51,739 nucleotides of DNA from contig DATLZA010000184.1 of assembly GCA_035574235.1 (NCBI GenBank), positions 1-51,739 on the forward strand, written 5' to 3'. The notes under the pieces were generated by a model, which was not told the origin of the DNA, ran no database searches, and saw nothing but the letters and a program-made list of their open reading frames with translations. This document shows, piece by piece, positions 1-7,945 of the stretch. Both the position numbers and the translations under genes were made by a program. This stretch comes from Planctomycetota bacterium. Its GTDB lineage: Bacteria; Planctomycetota; MHYJ01; JACPRB01. Each line of letters starts with the position of its first letter. Positions within the stretch are counted from its first letter, which is position 1.

Positions 1-78
1 GGAGTCCGACGGGTAGACCGTATGGCCCCGCTGCCGGAAGAATTCGAGATAGCGTTCCCGGATTTCGTCGATCTTCAT
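1..78 (-). CDS. alaS: Alanyl-tRNA synthetase, N-terminal fragment (cut by window edge)
   Basis: Only the first 26 codons lie in the window; the gene reads leftward off position 1. The translation MKIDEIRERYLEFFRQRGHT followed by VYPSDS matches the highly conserved AlaRS start (xxxEIRxxYLxFFxxxGHxxxxS). The enzyme charges tRNA-Ala in the cytoplasm. The start is ATG at 76-78, about 10 nt after a strong sigma70-type promoter. recA lies upstream on the same strand with one small ORF between; recA and alaS are neighbours in many bacteria, which supports the call. The rest of the protein cannot be assessed. Confidence 0.85.
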   Translation of the reverse strand, partial: MKIDEIRERYLEFFRQRGHTVYPSDS

Positions 79-93
79 CGTCGGGGGCGGTGG

Positions 94-122
94 ATTATCG
101 GAGGCCTTCGAAGGCGTGTCAA
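94..122 (-). promoter_or_regulatory. Putative sigma70 promoter of alaS
   Basis: On the minus strand a -35 box TTGACA (117-122) and a -10 box GATAAT (94-99) are separated by 17 nt. Transcription would start near 87, giving a leader of about 10 nt before the alaS ATG. Both boxes are near consensus in otherwise GC-rich DNA. Confidence 0.65.
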
Positions 123-144
123 GGGCGAAGGGCCGCGCCGCGGT

Positions 145-390
145 TCAGGCCGTTCGGGGGCGCCGGCGCGTCCGGGAAAGAGGCGAAACCTTCACGATGT
201 GGATCAGGCTGTACCAGACGACGTATTCGGCGATGCCGTTGCGGGGACGAAAGGCGACGGCGATGTGCGAACGGGCCACCAGGACCATTTCCGGGTGGCG
301 CACCTCCACACGTTCCCCGCTGGTGAGCAGAAGGCGGAAGGGGACAAAGGGGCGCCGTTCCAGGATCTTCTTGAGCTCTTCCGGGCGCAT
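145..390 (-). CDS. Small conserved-type hypothetical protein, 81 aa
   Basis: A short soluble protein beginning MRPEELKKIL and containing the stretch RPFVPFRLLLTSGERVEV, then IAEYVVWYSLIHIVKV. Small proteins with this RPFxPFRxxLxxG(E/R)xxxVxHPE pattern occur in planctomycete-like genomes without a known role; I recognise the pattern but know no function. I chose ATG 388-390 over an upstream in-frame start because GGGAGGG lies about 9 nt before it. The C-terminus is a basic tail (RTRRRPRT). It sits between recA and alaS on the same strand, 90 nt after the recA stop. Confidence 0.6.
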   Translation of the reverse strand: MRPEELKKILERRPFVPFRLLLTSGERVEVRHPEMVLVARSHIAVAFRPRNGIAEYVVWYSLIHIVKVSPLSRTRRRPRTA

Positions 391-480
391 CGGGCATACC
401 CTCCCTGCGGGGCGGCCTCGTCGTCGGAGAGGGGGAATGGGGAACGGGGCTGGACCCCGTTCCCCCAAGAAGGCCACCGC

Positions 481-1602
481 TTACTTTCGAGCGGGCTTCT
501 TTTCGTCGTCGTGCTTTTCGGTCCGGGCCGGCGGTTTGGCTTCAGAAGCCGCGCCGGAAGGGGCTGCCGTGGCGCCCGGGGCCCGCCGGGGCTCCACGCC
601 GAGCTTGGCGCGGATCTCGTTTTCGATCCTGAGCGCCAGATCGGGCCGGGCCCGAAGCATCTGCCGGCACTTTTCGCGGCCGTTATCGAGCTTCTCCCCT
701 TTGAAGGAGTACCACCCGCCGGAGCGTTCCAGCACCTGGTGCTCTTCGCCGAGATCCAGGAGATCGCCCTCGTAGGAAATGCCGCTGGCGAAGAGCATGT
801 CGAACTCCGCTTTCTTGAAGGGCGGGGCGATCTTGTTCTTGACGATGTGCGCCTTCACGCGGGTGCCGATTTCGGCCTCGCCGTCCTTGAGGTGGCCGAT
901 GCGGCGAACGTCGATGCGGACGCTGGAGTAGAACTTGAGCGCCCGGCCGCCCGGCGTCGTTTCGGGGTTCCCGAACATGACTCCGACCTTCTCGCGGATC
1001 TGGTTGATGAAGATGAGAGCGGTCTTCGATTTGGCGACGCTGGCGGTGAGTTTGCGGAGCGCCTGGCTCATGAGGCGTGCCTGGAGACCCACGTGCTGGT
1101 CGCCCATCTCGCCTTCGAGCTCCGCGCGCGGCACCAGCGCGGCGACGGAGTCGATGACGATGACGTCGAGACCCGAGGAGCGGACCATCATGTCGGCGAT
1201 CTCGAGGGCCTGCTCGCCGCTGTCGGGCTGGTTGAGGAGGAGCTCCTCGAGGTTGACGCCGAGCTTGGCGGCGTAGGCCGGGTCCAGCGCGTGCTCCGCA
1301 TCGATGAAGAGGGCCGTCCCGCCCGCCTTCTGGGCGTTGGCGATGACGGTGAGACAGAGGGTCGTCTTGCCGGAGCCTTCGGGGCCGAAGACCTCCGTGA
1401 CGCGCCCGCGGGGAATGCCTTTGCCCCCAAGCGCCAGATCGAGCGCGAGCGATCCCGTGGTGATCCCTTCGACGTCCAGCCGGGTATCCGCCCCCAGCCG
1501 CATGATGGAACCCCGGCCGAACTGTTTTTCGATTTGCGCCAGGGCCGTCTTCAGGGCTTCCGCGCGGCGCTCATCGCGAGGGGCCGGGATTTGGACGGGC
1601 AT
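481..1602 (-). CDS. recA: Recombinase RecA
   Basis: ATP-dependent DNA strand-exchange protein for homologous recombination and SOS induction. The protein has 373 aa, near the usual 340-360 plus a longer tail. Diagnostic motifs: [10 protein letters not shown] near the N-terminus, Walker [10 protein letters not shown], the stretch [11 protein letters not shown], Walker [14 protein letters not shown], loop L1 [20 protein letters not shown] and loop L2 [22 protein letters not shown]. The C-terminal 45 residues are a low-complexity Ala/Pro/Lys tail. ATG 1600-1602 is preceded by AAGGAGAGAG. A second in-frame ATG at 1630-1632 also has a Shine-Dalgarno-like GGAGGAG, but it overlaps a predicted -10 box, so the inner start is preferred. 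Confidence 0.95.
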   Translation of the reverse strand: MPVQIPAPRDERRAEALKTALAQIEKQFGRGSIMRLGADTRLDVEGITTGSLALDLALGGKGIPRGRVTEVFGPEGSGKTTLCLTVIANAQKAGGTALFIDAEHALDPAYAAKLGVNLEELLLNQPDSGEQALEIADMMVRSSGLDVIVIDSVAALVPRAELEGEMGDQHVGLQARLMSQALRKLTASVAKSKTALIFINQIREKVGVMFGNPETTPGGRALKFYSSVRIDVRRIGHLKDGEAEIGTRVKAHIVKNKIAPPFKKAEFDMLFASGISYEGDLLDLGEEHQVLERSGGWYSFKGEKLDNGREKCRQMLRARPDLALRIENEIRAKLGVEPRRAPGATAAPSGAASEAKPPARTEKHDDEKKPARK

Positions 1603-1630
1603 CACTCTCTCCTTTCCCAAGACTGGCGTC

Positions 1631-1659
1631 ATTACACTCTCCTCCAATAAGGCCGTCAA
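1631..1659 (-). promoter_or_regulatory. Putative recA promoter
   Basis: Minus-strand TTGACG (1654-1659), a 17-nt spacer, then TGTAAT (1631-1636). The -10 box overlaps the upstream candidate ATG (1630-1632). A transcript would therefore begin near 1624 and supply only the start at 1602 with its own Shine-Dalgarno sequence. Confidence 0.5.
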
Positions 1660-1725
1660 GCAATACGCAAGGAACATGCCACGGAGCCGCCCTCGACCTG
1701 CCGGGCGCTCCAGGCCCGCTGCGCA

Positions 1726-1738
1726 TTACGTTTCGTAA
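1726..1738. promoter_or_regulatory. Short palindrome upstream of recA, possible operator
   Basis: TTACG-TTT-CGTAA is a perfect inverted repeat about 70 nt upstream of the predicted recA -35 box. It could be a repressor (LexA-like) site, but it matches no SOS box I know well and could be chance. Confidence 0.25.
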
Positions 1739-1910
1739 CGCGGGTAACGCCGGGCCTCCTTGCCCGATGGGAGTATCGCCCTCTGATGTGTCGAATTAGG
1801 TCTCATAGGGAGCGTCGCGCCGGAGCGAGGGAACCGTACGCGCAGAGAGAATGATGAAGGGGGCGTCTTGCCGCGATCTGAAGGGTGGGCGCGAGGGACC
1901 AGAACGAATT

Positions 1911-1942
1911 TAAAATAAAGCGCCCCGACGACGGGTCGGGGC
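1911..1942 (-). terminator. Rho-independent terminator for the sigma54 regulator gene
   Basis: Perfect 8-bp stem GCCCCGAC (1922-1929) / GTCGGGGC (1935-1942) with a 5-nt loop. Read on the minus strand it is followed by a T-rich stretch (CTTTATTTTAAA). It lies about 220 nt past the stop of the 2163-4040 gene. Confidence 0.65.
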
Positions 1943-2162
1943 AGTTGGAGCGGGATCTAATTTTTGCGCAAGTGCGCACTGCTAGCTAAGCAAGGGTCAT
2001 GCCAGCTAAAAACCTGCAAAAAAACGCTAATTTCGGCGGTGTCACTCCTCAAACCGCCAATTTAAGTTGTCAGCTTGGGTTTTATGTTTTAAGTGCATGA
2101 TTTACAATGTGTTAAAGTGTCATCTTTTGTTGTCTGTTAATGGGGTCTTGAGCGATATTTTG

Positions 2163-4040
2163 TCACTTCGCCGGGGGTGGTTCGGGAATAACAGGCTCCG
2201 CCTCGAGCGTGTCCGAAACTCGACTGATCCCGTGTTTCTTGATGAGGTTCTGAAGGTGTTGGCGAGAGATTCCGAGCGCCCTGGCTGTGTGGGTCACGTT
2301 AAACTCATGGAGCGCAAGGGCTTGGGTGATGTAGCTTTTCTCCCAGTGGTCCCGGGCTTCCTCAAGACTTCGGAACGCTCCTGCGGCGCCCGCCAGGTTG
2401 AGGTCCTCAATAGAAATGTAAAGGTTATTCGTTAAGATGACCGCCTGCTCGACCCGGTGCTTGAGCTCACGGACGTTGCCCTCCCACCGGTGGGCTTTGA
2501 GCGCCGCCCGCGCTTCTTCGCTGAAGCTCTTGATGGACCGGCCGGCCGCGGCGGCGGCTTCCCGGAGGAAATGTTCCGCCAGAAGTATCACGTCGTCGCC
2601 CCGTTCCCGAAGGGGCGGCAACACCACCGACACCACATTCAACCGGAAATAAAGGTCCTGCCGGAACTTCCCCTGACGCACCATCTCTTCCAGGTTCCGG
2701 TTCGTCGCCGCCACGAGGCGTACGTCGATGGGCACGGGCTCAAGACCCCCCACCCGATGAATCACCCTCTGTTCGAGGGCCCGCAGGAGCTTCACCTGGA
2801 GGTTGAGCGATAGTTCCCCGATCTCGTCCAGAAACACCGTCCCGCCCTGCGCCATTTCGAGCTTGCCGGGCTTCTGGGACGTGGCGCCGGTGAAGGCCCC
2901 CTTCTCGTAACCGAAAAGCTCGCTTTCCAGAAGCGTCTCCGGAATCGCCGCGCAGTCGATCACCACAAAGGGGGCCGCCGAACGCGGCGAAAGGTCGTGC
3001 AGAACGTGCGCGATGGCCTCCTTTCCGGTGCCGCTCTCGCCCAGAACGAGAACCGTGGCGTCCGTGGGGGCGACCTTGCGGACCGTCTCGTAGAGCGCCT
3101 TCATCGCGGGACACTCGCCGATGAGGTGTTTGCGCCGCTCCAGGGCCGCCCGCAGAACGGCGTTTTCCCGCTCCAGGGCCAGGCGGCGCTCCTCGACCCG
3201 CTGCTGGGCTTCCTGCGCGGCCCGCACGTTCTCCATCGTGAGGGCCAGATAGTTCGTCACCGCCTCGAAGATCGCCAGATCCGTCGCGCTGTACTCGCGC
3301 GCCTTGGCGTGGCTGTCCACGTAGAGCACGCCCAGGAGCCGCTCGCCGACCTTCAGCGGCGCGCACATCACCGTCCGCAGGTGGTAAAGCTCCACGCTCT
3401 CCGAGCGCACCTCCTCCGCCGTTTCCGTGTCGAGAACGAAGATCGAGCGGCGCCGCTCGTAGACCTGCTGCGGGATCGATCGGCTGATCCCCACGAGCTC
3501 CCCGAGCGGCCGGCGCGCCTGATCCCGCGCCACCAGCGGCTTGAGACGCCCCCCGGCATCCGGCACGAAAAGCACGCCCCGCTCCGCCTGCGCGATCTCG
3601 ACCGCGTCGTCCACGACGTCGCGCAGGAACGCGTCCAGATCCTGACAGGAGGCGGCATTGACCACCGTCTGCAGGAGGAGCCGCACGTTTCGGTCCTCCA
3701 GCGGCAGCCGGAGCGCTCCCGGATCCGGAAGCCGCGGAACCGGCTTGGAGGGTTCCCCGGCCCGGAAGACGATCGTGGCCTGACCCACGGTGATGACGTC
3801 TCCATCGGCCAGATCTTTCTCCGAGACGCGCTCGCCGTTGACGAAGGTCCCGTTGGAGGAGTTGCCGTCGATCAGCCGGTACCCTCCCTGCGGAGAGCGC
3901 ATGAGCCGGCAGTGCTGCCGGCTGGCCTGCTCGGTCATGAGTTTGACGTGATTTTGGCGCGAGCGGCCGATGAGCACCTCCGGCCCCGTGATCGGGACGG
4001 TGCGCTCGGACCCCGATTCCCGCACGACGAGGTAGGGCAT
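2163..4040 (-). CDS. FHA-GAF-AAA+ sigma54-dependent transcription activator
   Basis: An enhancer-binding protein that opens RNA polymerase-sigma54 promoters by ATP hydrolysis. Order of domains in 625 aa: FHA phosphothreonine-binding domain (about 1-93; [22 protein letters not shown]), a GAF sensor domain (about 115-275), a short coiled coil, the AAA+ core (about 310-550) with Walker A GESGTGKE, the sigma54-contact motif GAFTGA and Walker [13 protein letters not shown], then a Fis-type helix-turn-helix ([20 protein letters not shown]). There is no response-regulator receiver domain, so the input is probably a phosphorylated protein (FHA) and/or a small ligand (GAF). It has its own promoter (4064-4093) and a downstream terminator. 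The target genes are unknown. Confidence 0.9.
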   Translation of the reverse strand: MPYLVVRESGSERTVPITGPEVLIGRSRQNHVKLMTEQASRQHCRLMRSPQGGYRLIDGNSSNGTFVNGERVSEKDLADGDVITVGQATIVFRAGEPSKPVPRLPDPGALRLPLEDRNVRLLLQTVVNAASCQDLDAFLRDVVDDAVEIAQAERGVLFVPDAGGRLKPLVARDQARRPLGELVGISRSIPQQVYERRRSIFVLDTETAEEVRSESVELYHLRTVMCAPLKVGERLLGVLYVDSHAKAREYSATDLAIFEAVTNYLALTMENVRAAQEAQQRVEERRLALERENAVLRAALERRKHLIGECPAMKALYETVRKVAPTDATVLVLGESGTGKEAIAHVLHDLSPRSAAPFVVIDCAAIPETLLESELFGYEKGAFTGATSQKPGKLEMAQGGTVFLDEIGELSLNLQVKLLRALEQRVIHRVGGLEPVPIDVRLVAATNRNLEEMVRQGKFRQDLYFRLNVVSVVLPPLRERGDDVILLAEHFLREAAAAAGRSIKSFSEEARAALKAHRWEGNVRELKHRVEQAVILTNNLYISIEDLNLAGAAGAFRSLEEARDHWEKSYITQALALHEFNVTHTARALGISRQHLQNLIKKHGISRVSDTLEAEPVIPEPPPAK

Positions 4041-4063
4041 AAGCGACGCGGAGGACTCCCGTC

Positions 4064-4093
4064 ATTATATCGGGACCGGCGAACGACCGTCAA
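4064..4093 (-). promoter_or_regulatory. Putative sigma70 promoter of the sigma54 regulator gene
   Basis: Minus-strand TTGACG (4088-4093), an 18-nt spacer, and a perfect TATAAT (4064-4069). The start point would be near 4057, about 17 nt before the ATG at 4040. The -35 box lies inside the 3' end of the HAD gene. Confidence 0.65.
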
Positions 4094-4787
4094 CGCAGGC
4101 CGGAAGCTCGGCGACGCTCCGGAGGCGGCGGACGGGCTTGTCCCCGTGGGTGTCCCCGGGATCCAGAAGCACCGGCCGCACGCCCGCCGCACGCGCCCCG
4201 ACGACGTCGATGTGGTAGAAGTCGCCCACGTGGACCGCCCGCCCCGGCGACGCACGAAGGCGTTCGAGCGCCAGGCGGAAAATCCGCGGATCGGGCTTTT
4301 CGATTCCTTCCTCGTGGGAATCGACGACGAGATCGAAGTACGGCAGGAGGCCCACCTGGGCGAGCTTGCGGCGGACCGTGCCGTTGGAGTTGGAAATCAC
4401 CGCCAGGCGGAACCGCCGCCGGAGCCGGTCGAGCGCGGGGGGCACCTCCGGCGGGACGACCTCCCAGAGGTTCGCGCGGGCGTGCCGGGCTTCGAGGATC
4501 CCGAGCGCCCGCCGGAGGCGCCCGGAGTCGCGCAGGCCCCACTCCCTGAGGATCGCGGCGAAGTAGAGCGCCCAGCGCGTCCGGTCCGTGCTTCCCCGGA
4601 TCACCGCGGGATCGTCCACGATCCTCCGCGCGCGGTGTTCCGCGCGCCAAAGCTCCGCCGGCTCCGCGCGCAGCCCCAGGCGGGCGAGCGTTTCCGCCAC
4701 GACCTCCATGTTCACGTAGACGAGAGTGTTGCCCGCATCGAAAAAGAGATGCGTGATCTCGGCGGGGCGGGCCGGTCGGGCGGGCAT
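4065..4787 (-). CDS. HAD-superfamily hydrolase
   Basis: A 240-aa haloacid-dehalogenase-like phosphatase of the subfamily with a helical cap. Motif I is FFDAGNTLV (nucleophile Asp; the usual second Asp of DxD is replaced, as in the DAGNT variants of the family). Motif II is VISNSNG, motif III is the Lys in GIEKPDPRIF, and motif IV is HVGDFYHIDVVGA. The substrate cannot be read from sequence; a small phosphate ester is likely. ATG 4785-4787 begins 4 nt after the stop of the upstream gene, which points to co-translation. Confidence 0.8.
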   Translation of the reverse strand: MPARPARPAEITHLFFDAGNTLVYVNMEVVAETLARLGLRAEPAELWRAEHRARRIVDDPAVIRGSTDRTRWALYFAAILREWGLRDSGRLRRALGILEARHARANLWEVVPPEVPPALDRLRRRFRLAVISNSNGTVRRKLAQVGLLPYFDLVVDSHEEGIEKPDPRIFRLALERLRASPGRAVHVGDFYHIDVVGARAAGVRPVLLDPGDTHGDKPVRRLRSVAELPACVDGRSPVPI

Positions 4788-4791
4788 GCGG

Positions 4792-5592
4792 TCACTCCGT
4801 GGGAGGCGGCTCCAGCTCGAACGAGAAGCGCCCCCGGGCGTGCGCGGCGGCGAGCCGGCGGCCGAGCTCGGGGTCCCGCGCCGAGCCGGCCAGGTACCGC
4901 ACCTTCCACCCCGACGGGAGCGTCCGGCGCCGGCATACGCCTTCAAGCGTGCGCAGGAGCTGCTGCGCGCGCCCTTCGTCGAAGGCGCCCTGGAGGTGGA
5001 GCATTTCGTAGACCACCTGTTCGCCTTCCCGGTAGAGATCGAAGAGGGTCCGGACGGCGTCCATGCCGCGCCGAGGAACGCGGTGGACGAACGGCTCGAT
5101 CCGCCCCGCCCGCACCACGGCGGCGTCGGTCCGTGCCGCCTCGCGGCCTCCGCCGCCGGCGCCCACCTCCTCGGCGAAAAGGTACACGTAGTCCGCCGGG
5201 ATCCCTTCCGCGCGGAGCTTCCGGTAAAGAATTTCTTCGACGTCCCGGTATTCGGGCAGCGCGAACGAGGCGCCCGGCTCGAAGATCTCCGGCGGCTCCT
5301 GGATGCGCTCGACTTCGCGTCCCCAGGCGTAACGGATCAGGCGGTACGCGAGCGTGTTTCCCGCCAGGCCGTACCAGAGGGCGGTCGCTTCCAGGGCGCG
5401 GGAGAGAAGCTGCGCGGCTTCCGGCGCCGGGGCGTTGTCGGCCGCCAGCACGGCCAGCCAGGGTCCCGGCGTCCGCGCGACGATGAACGAGGGCGGACGC
5501 TCGCCGCCCCCCGCGAGGTACGCCGCCAGGACCTCCCCGGCGTCCTTCTCGTCCGGATAGCGCACGAAGATCTGGGAGACGTTGATGCTCAC
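4792..5592 (-). CDS. Hypothetical protein, 266 aa
   Basis: I do not recognise this protein. It begins MSINVSQIFVRYPDEKDAGEV and has no signal peptide or membrane segment, so it is probably cytoplasmic. It is rich in charged residues and contains two acidic/aromatic stretches (PEYRDVEEILYRKLRAEGI and ADYVYLFAEEVG). The stop lies 4 nt before the HAD hydrolase start, so the two probably form one transcript. Nothing in the sequence shows a catalytic motif. Confidence 0.6.
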   Translation of the reverse strand: MSINVSQIFVRYPDEKDAGEVLAAYLAGGGERPPSFIVARTPGPWLAVLAADNAPAPEAAQLLSRALEATALWYGLAGNTLAYRLIRYAWGREVERIQEPPEIFEPGASFALPEYRDVEEILYRKLRAEGIPADYVYLFAEEVGAGGGGREAARTDAAVVRAGRIEPFVHRVPRRGMDAVRTLFDLYREGEQVVYEMLHLQGAFDEGRAQQLLRTLEGVCRRRTLPSGWKVRYLAGSARDPELGRRLAAAHARGRFSFELEPPPTE

Positions 5593-5623
5593 GACGCCAC
5601 TATAGGCGGCGGGGGGCGGCCGA

Positions 5624-5863
5624 TCAACGACGCCCTTCCGGCGCCGGGCGAAACTCCGCGCGCCACACGCCCGGACCGTCGCGGACGATCTCGCACGTCC
5701 AGCCGTGCCGCGCCGCCAGGAAGCGAAGCTGCTCCATGGTGTCTTCGTGATCGCCGAGCACCGCGAAGGGGTTCCCCCCGGACCGCTCCTTGAGGAAGCG
5801 CTCCACCCGCAGGACCGGCATCCCGCAGGGTTCCCCCCGGATGTCCACCGTTTCGCCGCTCAC
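5624..5863 (-). CDS. TusA/YedF-family sulfur (or selenium) carrier protein
   Basis: A 79-aa TusA-like protein. It starts with GTG at 5861-5863, overlapping the YedE stop as GTGA. The family signature is an N-terminal strand, then Cys in C-P-x-P; here it reads DIRGEPCGMPVLRV, so the carrier Cys is present but the first Pro is Gly. TusA-family proteins accept persulfide sulfur from rhodaneses or cysteine desulfurases. YedF-type members occur with YedE in selenium-using genomes, and a related pair (YeeE-YeeD) works in thiosulfate uptake. The rhodanese-YedE-TusA order supports relay of imported sulfur or selenium to this Cys. Confidence 0.75.
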   Translation of the reverse strand: MSGETVDIRGEPCGMPVLRVERFLKERSGGNPFAVLGDHEDTMEQLRFLAARHGWTCEIVRDGPGVWRAEFRPAPEGRR

Positions 5864-7026
5864 GCCAGCCTCCGCAACACGGCCGCGCCCGCCCACGTTC
5901 CACCCAGGAGCCCCGCCGCGAACACCCATCCCGAAAGCGACATCGCCATCGTTCCCGAAAGAAGCGTCCCGACCGTGCAGCCGAGCGAGATCATCGCGCC
6001 GAATCCGGTCAGCGCTCCTCCCGCAAGGGCCAGCAGGCACGTTCTCGGCCGGGGCCGACGGATCCGGAACTCGCCCGCCAGAAGCGCCCCGACGAGGGAT
6101 CCCCCCACGAGCGCCAGGACGAAAAGTCCGTTGTCGGTCAGGAGCGTCTCTCCCACGACGGCGCGGCAGCCGGCCATCTCCTCCAGGCCGAGGAGCCGGT
6201 CGGGGACGATTCCGAATTTCCCTCCGGCCCAGCGGGCCACGGTCCCCAGCTGGGAGGTGACTCCCAGCGGAACCGTTCGGAGGTAAACGACGGCGCCGAG
6301 GATGCCGATCACCGCGCCTCCGACGACGGGCGGCCAGCCGTCGCGAAAGATTTTTCGGAGAACGCCCGCCAGAGTCGGCGTTTCGGACGTCCGGGGCGGA
6401 GGGGCGGGGAACTTCCAGAGGAGCGCGGCCGCGATTCCGGCCAGCGCGGCGAGCTGAAGGGTCAGCGCGCCCGCGTAGCCGAGTTTCTGGGGCAGCCACA
6501 CGACCGGCGCGGCGGCGGCCGATCGCAGGTAGAAGAAGTTCCACGACGCCAATCCCGCCACGAATCCCGCCAGCGTTCCGGCCAGCGCCACGGGAGCCGC
6601 GAGCGATCCCTCCCCCAGGCGGTACAGCTGTCCGCTGATGCAGCCTCCGGCCAGGACCATGCCGATCCCGAAGGCCGCGCCGCCGACGAGCAGGTGCCAT
6701 CCCGCCGGGGCCACGTGGGTCTGCCGGGGAACATAGCCGCCCGAAGGATCCGGAACCCACGCGCCGAAGACCACGGCATATCCGGCGGTTCCCGCGGCCA
6801 GGGCGGCCAGGAGGCCCATCGCGCGGCGCCGGTCCGCGGCCAGGAACAGATCCCGGAAGGCGGAGGCCATGCAGAAGCGCGACCGTTGAAGCACGAACCC
6901 GAAGGCCGCGCCCGCCAGGACCGTGAACGAGCGCTCCCGCTCGCGCGTCGTGCCGGCGCCGTAAAGCCCGTAGGCGCCGCCCAGGATCGCCGCCGCGGCG
7001 CCCGCCGCGGCCACCCACCGGATCAT
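5860..7026 (-). CDS. YeeE/YedE-family membrane transporter (thiosulfate or selenium compound)
   Basis: A 388-aa inner-membrane protein with many hydrophobic segments and the conserved cysteine motifs of the family: GFVLQRSRFCMASAFRD near residue 45, AGGCISGQLYRLGEG near 125, and SLGCTVGTLLSGTM near 345. Family members carry thiosulfate through a cysteine relay (YeeE), and YedE homologues are linked to selenium use by comparative genomics. The start ATG is 6 nt after the rhodanese stop, and the stop overlaps the TusA-like start, so all three genes are translationally linked. Which ion it moves cannot be settled from sequence. Confidence 0.8.
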   Translation of the reverse strand: MIRWVAAAGAAAAILGGAYGLYGAGTTRERERSFTVLAGAAFGFVLQRSRFCMASAFRDLFLAADRRRAMGLLAALAAGTAGYAVVFGAWVPDPSGGYVPRQTHVAPAGWHLLVGGAAFGIGMVLAGGCISGQLYRLGEGSLAAPVALAGTLAGFVAGLASWNFFYLRSAAAAPVVWLPQKLGYAGALTLQLAALAGIAAALLWKFPAPPPRTSETPTLAGVLRKIFRDGWPPVVGGAVIGILGAVVYLRTVPLGVTSQLGTVARWAGGKFGIVPDRLLGLEEMAGCRAVVGETLLTDNGLFVLALVGGSLVGALLAGEFRIRRPRPRTCLLALAGGALTGFGAMISLGCTVGTLLSGTMAMSLSGWVFAAGLLGGTWAGAAVLRRLA

Positions 7027-7032
7027 CGACGA

Positions 7033-7932
7033 TTACTTTCCGGTCCAGACCGTCCCGGCTTTGTTCTCGATGGGCACGCCGACGGCGTTTCCGTACTCCG
7101 TCCAGGAGCCGTCGTAATTGCGGGCGTCGTAGCCCAGGAGGAACTTCAGAACGAACCAGGTGTGGCTGGAGCGCTCGCCGATGCGGCAGTACGTGATGAC
7201 GGGCTTCGAGCCGTCCACGCCCGCCTCCGCGTAAAGCCGGCGCAGCTCCTCCACGCTCTTGAACGTCCCGTCCTCCTGGACCGCCTTGGACCAGGGGACG
7301 TTGCGCGAGCCGGGAATGCACCCCGCGCGGATGGCCAGCTCCTGAATTCCCGGGGGGGCGAAGACTTTGCCCACATGCTCGTCCGGAGAGCGCACGTCCA
7401 CGAGCACCGCGGGCTCTTCGTTCCGGACGGCCTTGAGGACGTCGGAGAGCCGGGCGCGCAGCGCGAGGTTCGCGGCGCGCGGCTTGAAGGTTCCGGGAGC
7501 AAAGGAGGGGACCGTTGTGTCGAGGGGGCGCTTCTCGAGCTCCCATTTCTTGCGACCGCCGTTCATGAGCTTGACCTTGGGATGCCCGTACATCGTGAAG
7601 ATCCAGTATCCCCAGCAGGCGAACCAGTTGTTGTTGTCTCCGTAGAGGACGACCGTCGTGTCCTCGTGAATGCCGGCCTTGCGGCAGAGTTCCTCGAAGC
7701 GCTCGGGAGAGACGATGTCGCGGCCGACGGGGTCGCAGAGCTCGCTATGCCACTTGAGGCCCCAGGCGCCCGGGATGTGGCCGCGCTCGTAGACGCCCGG
7801 GTCCACGCTGACCTCGAGGACGCGGACCTTGTCGTCGCGCAGGTTCTTGTACACCCATTCGGTGGTGACGAGCGCGTCCTGCGCGGCGGCCGCCGGGGCG
7901 GCGGCCGCAAGAAGCGCGAGGGTCAGGCGCAT
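7033..7932 (-). CDS. Exported two-domain rhodanese (thiosulfate/3-mercaptopyruvate sulfurtransferase type)
   Basis: A 299-aa protein with an N-terminal signal peptide (MRLTLALLAAAAPAAAAQ), so it probably acts outside the cytoplasmic membrane. Two rhodanese domains follow. The first, inactive-type domain contains GHIPGAWGLKWHSEL. The second carries VDVRSPDEH and the active loop YCRIGERSSHTWFV with the catalytic Cys. It could release sulfane sulfur (or selenium) for the YedE transporter encoded 6 nt downstream. ATG 7930-7932 is preceded by AAGGAG. Length fits the tandem-domain SseA/rhodanese class. Confidence 0.85.
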   Translation of the reverse strand: MRLTLALLAAAAPAAAAQDALVTTEWVYKNLRDDKVRVLEVSVDPGVYERGHIPGAWGLKWHSELCDPVGRDIVSPERFEELCRKAGIHEDTTVVLYGDNNNWFACWGYWIFTMYGHPKVKLMNGGRKKWELEKRPLDTTVPSFAPGTFKPRAANLALRARLSDVLKAVRNEEPAVLVDVRSPDEHVGKVFAPPGIQELAIRAGCIPGSRNVPWSKAVQEDGTFKSVEELRRLYAEAGVDGSKPVITYCRIGERSSHTWFVLKFLLGYDARNYDGSWTEYGNAVGVPIENKAGTVWTGK

Positions 7933-7945
7933 CGGAAGGCTCCTT

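Larger units (their letters stand above)
1660..2162. other. Gene-free gap between recA and the sigma54 regulator, partly AT-rich
   Basis: About 500 bases with no credible gene. The right part (about 1950-2162) is visibly richer in A and T than the rest of the window. It contains an inverted repeat GGCGGT (2035-2040) / ACCGCC (2053-2058). On the minus strand this repeat is followed, about 10 nt later, by a run of seven T (2024-2018), so it is a second candidate terminator for the regulator gene. The left part (1740-1900) is GC-rich and shows nothing I recognise. Confidence 0.6.

Noticed and set aside
22-1650. Long plus-strand ORF opposite recA
   Set aside because: It is the antisense shadow of recA in high-GC DNA and contains no recognisable protein family.
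2067-2435. Plus-strand ORF in the AT-rich gap
   Set aside because: It overlaps the 3' end of the sigma54 regulator gene in antisense and has no Shine-Dalgarno or recognisable domain.
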